Of a stretch of 18,491 bases of DNA, positions 8,083-17,400 are shown piece by piece. The position numbers and the translations under genes were made by a program. Origin of the DNA: Gammaproteobacteria bacterium (lineage in GTDB: Bacteria; Pseudomonadota; Gammaproteobacteria; Pseudomonadales; Azotimanducaceae_A); the NCBI GenBank assembly GCA_026713405.1, contig JAPOON010000415.1, forward strand, positions 1 to 18,491, given 5' to 3'. Numbering within the stretch: position 1 is the first letter of the stretch; each line of letters begins with the position of its first letter. Below the pieces are notes generated by a model, which did no database searches, was not told the DNA's origin, and was given only the letters and a program-made list of their open reading frames with translations.

Positions 8083-8111
8083 GTGAAAAATTCTGGTCTG
8101 TGTATTCTCGC

Positions 8112-8627
8112 CTAGGCACTGTTCAAATGCCTCATAATCTGTTCGGCTATCCAGTTCGTGTTGTTATGCCCGGTCGTGATCGTGTGATCCGCTGTTTCCA
8201 GATAGAACGGTTCTCTTTGCTGCAGCAGGTCGGCAAGGGTGCGCTTGCGGTCCCGTGTGTTCAGCAGGGGGCGTTTCGAGTCATCCCGTATCCGCTCAAA
8301 CAGGACTTCGGCTGTGGCCTTCAGGTAAAACACCGTACCGGTCGCAGACAGTACTTCCCGGGTGTTCTTTGAAAGGATTGCCCCGCCCCCTGTTGCAAGA
8401 ATAAAATTTTTCCGCCGACATAGCTCGCCAATGGCATTTTCCTCCCGTGCCCGGAAACCTTCTTCGCCTTCGTATTCAAAGATTGTAGCAATATCGACAC
8501 CCGTTTTTTCCTCAATGACCCGGTCGCTGTCATAAAATGGCAATTTCAGGCGTTTGGCAAGCTTGCGCCCGACGGTCGATTTACCGGCTCCCATCGCGCC
8601 GATCAGGATGATGTTTCCGGTTTTCAT
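8112..8627 (-). CDS. aroK: Shikimate kinase
   Basis: AroK phosphorylates shikimate with ATP in the shikimate pathway. From the ATG at 8627 it has 171 residues, normal for the family. It shows the Walker A loop GAMGAGKST (10-18), the DSD shikimate/Mg site (33-35), a substrate-binding Arg near 59 (GFRARE), the GGG motif (80-82), the RPLL lid (119-122) and REPFY (138-142). The frame is open upstream to 8789, but the extra 54 residues are low-quality sequence lacking family similarity, while MKTGNIILIGAMGAGKS is a classic start, so 8627 is preferred. It is the first gene of the aroK-aroB-dgt run. The PKS gene ends 193 bases upstream on the same strand, so read-through from the PKS is possible, although a local promoter is likely. 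Confidence 0.97.
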   Translation of the reverse strand: MKTGNIILIGAMGAGKSTVGRKLAKRLKLPFYDSDRVIEEKTGVDIATIFEYEGEEGFRAREENAIGELCRRKNFILATGGGAILSKNTREVLSATGTVFYLKATAEVLFERIRDDSKRPLLNTRDRKRTLADLLQQREPFYLETADHTITTGHNNTNWIAEQIMRHLNSA

Positions 8628-8681
8628 CAGGCAATGTGTTTCTGGTGTCGAATGCTGGAAAGGCAACAGTCTAGTGCAAAG

Positions 8682-8687
8682 AGTATA
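8682..8687 (-). promoter_or_regulatory. Possible -10 element for aroK
   Basis: The minus strand has TATACT at 8687-8682 within an A+T-rich patch in the 193-base PKS-aroK gap, about 55 bases before the aroK ATG. No convincing -35 lies at the right distance. A promoter somewhere in this gap is expected because the PKS is an accessory gene. This is only the best-looking hexamer. Confidence 0.25.
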
Positions 8688-8820
8688 AATGAAAACAGCT
8701 CGCCCCATCACACAGGAAGCTGCCGTCACACCCGGCGGGTTACACAGACTCCCTGCGGGCGGTCTTGTTGCGCAATGCACCCATCCCACATTTTATTCCA
8801 CACCCCCTGTCGGGTGTTGA

Positions 8821-11430
8821 TCAGGTGGATGAGGCTGGAGCCTGCCTTTCAAGCGGTCTGAACCAGAAGTTCTTTCGCTGGAACGGGTAGCCAGGCAACG
8901 AGATTCGACGCCGTGTCTCCCCCGCAAACAGTCCCGCAAAGGAAACTGGAAGCCTCTCTTCGTAGAGGGTTGCTGCCGCCCTGGCCAAAGCGTCGCTGGC
9001 CTCGGATGACGGTGCAATGCCGGACTGGCTGCCAAGGCTCACGACCGCCCTTGGTGACCCTGTGCCAATGCCAGTACGTTCCGCTGGCTCGGCTCCATAC
9101 GAGTCTTCAGTTGCACTGAAGGTGCTTCGGGAGCCGATCTCCACCAGTAATTGGACTTCCAGGTCTGACAGCGCTTCCACACAGCGTTGCACTGCCGCCG
9201 GGTCATCTCCCGCATGAAGCCAGTTTCCATGGTCTAGCACGGTGGCCGACTCTACCACCTGGCCGGAAATACCGCTTACCAGTGTGCGCAAAGGCGCTGA
9301 AACCGACAGGCCCGAAAGCACCAGCTCAAGGTCGGTTCGAAACTGCTGTGCTTGCTGGCCTTGCGGCGGCGCGATCCGGGCTGCTGCAAGCCGTAGCCCG
9401 TCCTCGAGGGAGAAAACACCCGCTGCCCAAGCCGCTGCAAGCTCTCCGAGGCCGAGTCCGGCAACAACCAGTGGCTGGATCCCGATACTGTGCCATAGCT
9501 CCGCGAGGGCGCATTCCAGCGCATAGACGGCAGGTTTACGCCATGTTTCATCATCCAGGCCGTCCTCCATGCCCACCCTGTCAAACATTGCGTCTACAAG
9601 TGACATTCCTCCTGCCGCCTCTCTCAGGACCGTGTCACAGTGATCGAGAATCGTGCGGACGACGGGTTCGCTCTTGTATAGACCCTTCCCCATTTCAAGC
9701 AACCCGCTGCTTTCCCCGGAAAAAACGAAAGCCATTTTCGGAGTCACCTCGGCTCCGGCTGCTGTGTCCGAATCCGGGTCACTGTCACTTTCTGCAACCC
9801 CCCTAAGCCCTTTCCTAAGCGAGCCGGTATCCTGAAATACCACCCCGGCCCGGTGAGCGAAATGAGTTCTGCCCACGCTGGCCGTCCATGCCATGTCCGA
9901 AAGTACGGAATCGCCGGTCCTGCCGTTCGAAGGAATTTCCGGCTCCAGGTCCTCGAGCCAGGCAAGATATCGACCCGCCAGTTCCCGAAGCGCCCGGCGG
10001 GACTTGGCGGAAAGTGGCAAGATCCGTGTCTTGCGCGGGTCGGTCGCACCCGCTGCAGGCGGCAGGCCCGCAGTGAGTGTTGGCAGGGAGACGGAAACTG
10101 TCTGGCTGGTGCCCCGTGGGGCAAGCATTTCGCCGGGCAGGAGCCGTGCGCCTTCCCGGGCAGGGTAGCCCTCTACGACGACATGCGCGTTTGCCCCGGA
10201 TATTCCGAATGCACTCACGCTTGACCGCGGCGGCCGGCCATCATGGACTGGCCACTGCGTCAACTCGGTTACGACCTGAACGGCCAGCCGCTCCCAATCC
10301 AGCATTGTGTTCGGACTCCGGAAGTGAAGGTTCTTCGGAATTTTCCCCCGATGCATTGCGAGTACGGCCTTAATCAGGCTGGCAACCCCGGCAGCAGGTT
10401 CCAGATGGCCGATATTCGTCTTCACCGAACCGATAAGCAGCGGTTCGCTAGCCTGGCGCCCCTTGCCGTAGACTGCTGCCGCGGCCTGTACCTCGATCGA
10501 ATCACCTAACTCCGAGCCAGCCCCGTGGGCTTCCAGGTAATCTACTTCCAAAGGCGACACGTCCGCCTGCGCCAAGGCCGCTTCGATCACGCGCTCCTGG
10601 GCTGGCCCGTTTGGCACCGTCGGTCCAGCGCTCGCACCACCCTGGTTGATTGCCGATCCGCGGATCACACCCCATATGCGGTCACCCTTGGCTTGCGCAT
10701 CGCTCAGTCGCTTCAGGGCGATCATTCCGCATCCTTCACCACGCACGAAGCCGTCTGCCGAGATATCAAATGCTTTGCACCGGCCTTCCTGTGACAGCAT
10801 CCCCAGCGCCGCCATCTCCCGGGTGATCCCTGCCGAAAGTATTGCATGCACGCCTCCAACCAGCGCAAGATCTGTCTCACCCCGATGCAGGCCTGCAACC
10901 GCATGGTGAACCGCGACCAGTGATGACGCGCAGTTGAGTTCCACCGGCATCGTCGGCCCCTCCAGGCCCAATTGAAAGGCCACTCGCCCGACCGCAGTGC
11001 TCGATGCTGTGCCCAGATAGCTGATTTCGGCATTGCAGGATGCCATCAGGTCCCCGTACTCGCTGGCGGATATGCCGACATAGATCCCGGTACGGCTTCC
11101 CCGCAGGCTTTCGGGATCGATCCCTGCATCTTCAAGTGCTTGCCAGCTTGTCTCCAGCAGCATGCGGTGGCGTGGGTCCATTCCGTACGCCTCGATTGGG
11201 GATATGCGGAAGAACCTGGCATCAAACCTGTCGATCCCTTCGATATACCCGCCCTGACCGTATGCGGAATATCCACTGGACAGGCCTTCGGTAAACTCGT
11301 CCCAAAGAGCGGTTTCCGGTCGCTTGCCAGTCACCGCATCCGTACCCGCTTCAAGCAGGTCCCAAAAGGCCGGAAGGTTCGGAGCGCCCGGGAACCTGCA
11401 GGCCATGCCGACGATCGCAATGCCATCAGT
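8821..11430 (-). other. PKS terminal unit: atypical KS2 followed by a catalytically dead AT2, no carrier protein
   Basis: KS2 (about 11430-10150) starts [13 protein letters not shown] and keeps C2520, the HGAGS His and KTNIGHLEP. Its active site reads ELNCASS instead of DTACSSS, and EAHGTGT has become EAHGAGS. The KS-AT linker is intact and parallels that of module 1. AT2 (about 9745-8870) has GLGLGE where GHSLGE is expected, and passes from LAAAR to a [17 protein letters not shown] stretch, skipping about 110 residues that include the catalytic His. The post-AT motif [13 protein letters not shown] is intact and the stop comes 13 residues later. GC content is visibly lower than in module 1. 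Confidence 0.85.
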
Positions 11431-14400
11431 TACTGGTTCCGCCGCTGGTGTGATATCCGGTTCGGGGCTGGTCTTGGGGGCAGGCACATGTTCGACCTCA
11501 CCGAGTTCCTCGGCCAGATGGCGAGCGAGTGAGGCAATGTCCGGGTAATCGAACACCACCGTGTTGGAGGCCGTGTATGCGTCCGCAAAGGCGCGGTTCA
11601 GCCGGTTGCGTAGTTCCACCGACATCAGGGAATCCATGCCGAGGTCGAAGAACCCGACGTTCGGCGCCGGTGTCGACGGCAGCCTCAGCACCGCCTTGAC
11701 TTCCCCCTGAAGGAACGACGCGAGCACCTCCCCGCGCGTCGCTGCGGGAACCTCCCGTAATTGGGTGAGCAGGTCTTCGACCGGGGACTCCTCAGCGCCG
11801 TCCTCCGTCCCGCTGGACAGCAGGTCCTCCAGCAAAGGCGGACGGCTTTCGAGCGACTCGCCGAACGCCCCCCAGTCGCGCGCCAGCACCACGCGGGTCG
11901 CCGCGTCCTCGCGCACCAGACGGTCGAAGGCCCTGAGACCCTGCTGCGGGGTGATCCACTCGATCCCGCCTGACGCCGACTGCCGGGTCATCCGCTCGCG
12001 CTGCTCCTCGGCCTCGCCGATCTCCGACCATGCCCCCCACGCGATGGACTGGCCGGGGAGCCCGAGCGCGCGCCGATGGACGGCGAGCTGGTCGAGGAAT
12101 GCGTTGGCCGCCGCGTGGTTGGCCTGACCTGGGTTGCCGAGAACGCCGGCGACGCTGGAAAACAGGACGAACAGGTCGAGATCATGGTCGGCGGTCGCCC
12201 TGTGCAGGTGCCAGGCCCCCAGCACCTTCGGCCAAAGCACGTTTTTGAAGTTTTCCCAGCTCTGGTTGCCGATCGAGGCGTCCGATAGCACGCCGACGCT
12301 GTGGATGACGCCGGCCAGCGGTGGCAGATCCGCGTCGATGCGCGCCAGCATGGCATCCACCGCAGGGGCATCGGTGACGTCGGAGAGCTCCACGCGAACG
12401 GTGGCTCCGCGTCCGCGTAGTACCGCGATCGCCTCCTCGATTTCAGGGTCCGGAGGCCGCCGTCCGTTGAGCACGATGGCACCCGCGCCGCGATCTGCCA
12501 GCCAGCTGGCCACGGCGCAGCCGATTCCACCCAGTCCGCCGGTCACCAGGTAGCTGCGGTCGTCACACAGGGTTCCCTTGGCGAGCGGCGAGCTGGTGAA
12601 CACGATCTTGCCGATATGCCGCGCGCCCTGCATACATTTCATCGCGGGCCCCACTTCGGCCACCGGCCATCTGGCGTGGATCAGCGGGGTCAGTTCGCCG
12701 GCCGCGAGCCGCGTCATCACGTCGCGCAGGATCTCTCCGGCCCTTTCGGGTTCTTCCTCCTTGAGCACATCGATCATCAGGATGGCGTAGGACACGTCCG
12801 GGCGCGCCGCCGCCATCTCCTCCTTGCTCAGGATGTCCACCCGGCCCATTTCCACGAAGCGGCCGCCATCGGCCAGGCAGGACAAGCTCGACTCGATGAA
12901 ACCCTCGCCGGTCAGACTGTTGAGCACCATGTTGACGCCGGCGCCGTCCGTCGCATCCAGTATTTCCTGCCCGAATGCCGTCGTGCGGCTGTCGAATACG
13001 TGCCTGACGCCGAGTGAGCGGAGATAGTCCTGCTTGCGTGTGCTCGCCGTGGCGAAGATCTCCGCGCCCGCTGCCCGGGCGAGCTGAATGGCGGCAAGCC
13101 CAACTCCGCCTGTGCCGGCATGGATCAGAACGCGGTCGCCGGCGTTCAGCCCGGAGAGCTCGAACGACAGCGCCGCCGATACGAACGCTGTCGGGATCGT
13201 CGCGAGTTCGCTGACCGAGAATTCAGGCGGCGCGGGCACGACCATCTTTTCTAGGGTGACGGTCTCCGATCCGAAATTGCGGAACGTCATGCCGACGACG
13301 CGGTCTCCGACGGTGATGCTGGAGACGCCTTCGCCGACTTCCAGCACCCGGCCGCAGAATTCCCCGCCCATGAAATCGTCGACCATGCCGATGGCGATGA
13401 GCACGTCGCGGAAGTTGAGGCCGAAGGCCTCGATCGCGACACGGACCTCACCCGGCTCCAGCCTGCGTTCCGGCACCTGTACCACCCCGATCGCGTCGAG
13501 CGAACCCCCGGCATCGGGCTTGAGCTCCCAGCCGGGCTCGTCGGGCAAAGTCAGCCGGTCCGTGACCGCTGCAGCGCGCACCAGCCGCGCGCTCTGGCGG
13601 CGGCCGAAGCGATAGGCAATGTGGGTTTCGGCGTCGGGATGGAGCAGTTCGTTGGCGAGGCCGGGCGGAATCGTCGCATCGGCGGGATCGAGGTCCAACA
13701 TCCTGGGCTGGAGCTGGGGCGCTTCCCGCGCCGCCACCTTGCCGAAGCCCCACAGCATGGCCCCGGCCAGTTGGCCGCCGCGTTCGCGCTCCAGTATCTG
13801 CGCGCCGCGCGTCATGAACCAGAGACCCTTCGATGGGCTCAGGTCGCTATCCGCCAGCGCCTGAGTCAGCGCCAGCGCACTCGCCGTCGCATGGCGGGCA
13901 TCCTCGGCCATTTCCTCCGTGGTCGCTTCCATGCCGTGGCCGTCGAGCCCTGCAAGGTGAACGATGCCGGTGAGCGGCCGGTCGCCCGGCAGGTCTTTGA
14001 GCAAGGATTTCCACGACTCTCGCCGCGCCGTTTCCACGAACGCCTCGACGACGTCGGTACCTCCCTTCGCCGGGGGCTCGCCTGCACCGGCTTCGGGGCC
14101 GGCGACCACCACTGTCTGGTTGTACGCGGCAAGTTCTGCCGCCAGCCCGGCGGCGACGCCGCCCCGGTCGGCGGACAGCACCCACAGGCCAGGTGCTTCC
14201 ATGACCTTCGCCGGGCCCCGGGCCAGAATCACGCCCCGGTCCGGGTTGGCGTTCGGGTCGGACTCGTCGAAGCCGAGGATCGCGATCTCGCCGAAGCCCG
14301 CATCGACAAGTGCTTGGCGCCAAATGGCAGGGGTGGCGAGCGCATGGTGTGGGCGGTAGTCGTCGGCAAAACGCCACCAGCCGTCGAGCTGGCCGAAGGT

Positions 14401-17400
14401 CAGGTCGAGCCAGCCCTGGCCGCGCAGGGTCTCCAGCGCGACCAGCTGGCCCGACGGGGCGAGCAACGCGAGACAATGCGCCAGCGTCTCGTCAAGATAG
14501 CGCGTGGCGTGCAGCACGTTGGAGGCGATCACCAGATCGTAGCCGTGGCGATCGAATCCCTGTTCGACGGGGTTTGTCTCGACGTCCAGCACCCGGTAGT
14601 CGATCGATGCTTCGGTGCCGCCAAAGCGGGATTCCGCCTCGGCGAAGAAACCTGCGGAGATGTCTGTGTAGGTGTAGTCGTAGCGTCCCTCCGGGAGCTC
14701 TGGAAGTATCGCGGCGGTTGCCGAGCCGGTGCCGGCGCCAACTTCCAGCACGCGCAGTCTGCGCCCGTCTGGCAGGGTGCGCAGCAGCGCTGCCGTCGCA
14801 TCCGCCAGCATCCGATTTGCTGCCCGGGCGACCGGCGCCTTCAGGTAGAGGTCGGCGGCCGTCGGCTCGCCGCTGCTGAACAGCAGTGTCAGCGGATCCA
14901 TGCGGCCCTGGAGCACGTCCGTGAGGGCATTGGCGCTGCGCCGGAACAGGCTGATCTCGGTCGTTCCATGCGCATAGCGCGCCTCCATCTCGGCAGCCAG
15001 CGCACCGGGGTCGGCCGTAAGCCCCTCCGGCAGCGTCGCCCCGGAGGGAATGGAGACCGCGAAGCCATCGCCGGAGTCCTCCAGCACCTTGGCCTGGGCC
15101 AGCATCTCCAGCATCCGGCGGAACAGCCGCTGGTGTTCGTCGCCTACATCAAGCCGCTGGCGCAACTCCTCGGATTTCACACTTGCACCGGCGACGCGTT
15201 CCCATCCGAGCCTGTCCAGGGTCTGGAGGGCGTAGGCGCGCGCGAGGCGTTCGAGGTCGGCGAGCAGCGATGTCCTGTCTTCGGCCTGGACATTCACGTT
15301 CGCCAGATAGTCGGTGAATAGTTCGGTGTCGGCCGCGACTTCAAACGGCCCGGCCAAGAAGTCGGCCGGCACGATGCCCGGCGCGAGGGTGCGGTCCCGC
15401 CAGACGACCTCATAGAGAAGCTCGTCGATCCCCTCCACGGCCGAGAGCAGCGCCGCCCGCGTGGCCCGCTTCACCGTGAAACCGACCAGTTCGCCCACCA
15501 GCGCCCCGTCGGGGCCGTAGAGCCCGAGGTCGGCGGCCCGGACCTCCGGCAAATCGCTGTCGGTTTTCGCCGCCTCGCCCGCTGGGGTTTCCCGCATGCG
15601 TACATGGCAGACCAGCCGCTCCGGCAGGCGCCCTGCCAGCCACAGACGCTCCCATGCGAAGGGAAGATAAGTGACGTCCTCTTCGCCGCCGTCCGGGTTA
15701 CGCGCGGCACCGAAGGCTTGGAGACAGCCATCGAGCACCAGCGGGTGCACCTCGAGTGGCGCGCGCTCGAGGCCAGCGGGGAGCGCCACTTCGGCGACCG
15801 CCTCGCCGGGGCGGGCCCACAGCGTCTCCAGCGTACGGAAGGATGGGCCGAGATCGATCCCCACGGAAATTTTGGAGCGGTAGTAGGCCGCTAGGTCCAC
15901 CGGCGAGAGGCCGGATTTCATCTCCTCGACATTGAGCCGCGAGGCAGCCTGCGGCTGACCCGGAGCGGAATTCGGGATACGGCCCTCCGCGTGCAGCGTC
16001 CAGCCGTCCTCGCCTTCGCCCCGGCTCAGGATGCGGACCCGGCGGGACGCGCTGTCCCCGGCGTCGTCGAGCAGAACTTGTGCCCGTCGGCCCGCATCGG
16101 TCGATCCGTCCCCGTCGTCCTCGGGAAATACCAGGGCGTTGTGCATCTGGAAGTCCTCGACCGCTTCCTCCTCGCTGCCCTCGATGCGGGCGGCGGTTGT
16201 GGCCATTGCACCATAGAGCGCGCCCGGTGCGATCCGTCGGCCGAACACCTGGTGGTCGTTGAGCCACGCCGGATCCGAGGGGGAGATTTCGGTATTGAAG
16301 GCAATTTCGCCGCTCGCCGATTCGTGACGCGTACCCAGCAGGGGGTGGCCTGCCTCCGATCGTCGCCTGGTTCCCTCGACCCAGTAGCGCTCGCGCTGGA
16401 AGGGATAGCTCGGCAGCGCGATGCGGCGGCGCTCCTCGCCCGCAAACAGCCCCGGAAAGGACAGCGCGAGCCCCGCCTCGTAGGCGCCGGCGAGAGCTTC
16501 CACGAAGCCGCCGCCCGAGCCCGCTGTTACCTCCTCGCCCTTGGCGGGCCGTTGCAGGCTGGCCAGCGCCGCGGGCGGCGCAGCGCCTGCGCTCTCCGGC
16601 CACGCCATCGTCGCTATCGGCCCGAGCACGGCATGCGGACCGATCTCGACGATCGCGTCCACGCCGATCTCCGCCAGGGCCGCTTCCAGCTCGCCCAGCG
16701 CCGGTTCGACCATCGCGCTGTGATAGGCCGGGCTCCTGCGCAGTCGTGCGACCCGGATGTCATCGGCTTCCAGGCGCTCCAGGATTGCCCCGATCTCCGC
16801 TGCCGGGCCGCTGATCACCTGATGGGCGCCGTTATCCGCCGCAATGCTAAGGCCGATGCCCGGCGAGGCCGCATTGTGCTCGTCGAGCACCGCCGCGACG
16901 CGGGCCGCTGGCGCGAAGACCGCCGCCATCGCGCCCTCGCCTGGAAGCGCCCCGATCAACCCGCCCCGGGCCGCCGCGAAGTGCACCCCCTCCTCCAGCC
17001 CGAACACGCCCGCGCTATATGCCGCTGCAATTTCACCGAGGCTGTGACCGACCACCACGTCGGGCCGCACACCGACGCTCTCCCACAGCGCTGTAAGCGC
17101 GCATTCCAGCGCGTAGATCGCAGGCTGCTTCCACTGTGGATCGTCGAGTTTGCCCGCCGCCCCCTCCCGGGCGAACATCACGTCGAGCAGCGACGTGCCC
17201 CGGTCCTCGGCAAGCACCGCATCGCATCGGTCAAGCACCGCGCGGAACGCGGGCTCGCTCGCGTAGAGCGCCTCGCCCATACCGGGCCACTGGCTGGCCT
17301 GTCCGGTATAGGCGAAGGCGACCGTCTTCGCTGCCCGGGGTGCTGCCTTCTCGTCTGTTTCCCGGAGTTTCCGCAGGCCGGCGCACAGGGACTCGGCGTC

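Noticed and set aside
8628..8789. 54-residue N-terminal extension of aroK
   Set aside because: It has no family similarity, and the ATG at 8627 gives the standard shikimate kinase start and length.
8800..8817. Inverted repeat ACACCC...GGGTGT just after the PKS stop as a terminator
   Set aside because: The stem is only 6 bp and no T tract follows on the minus strand (GGAATAAAA), so it is not a convincing intrinsic terminator.
13621..15321. 566-codon plus-strand open frame inside the PKS
   Set aside because: It is antisense to the DH/MT/psiKR region. Its translation is Arg/Gly/Gln-rich without domains, as expected opposite GC-rich coding DNA.
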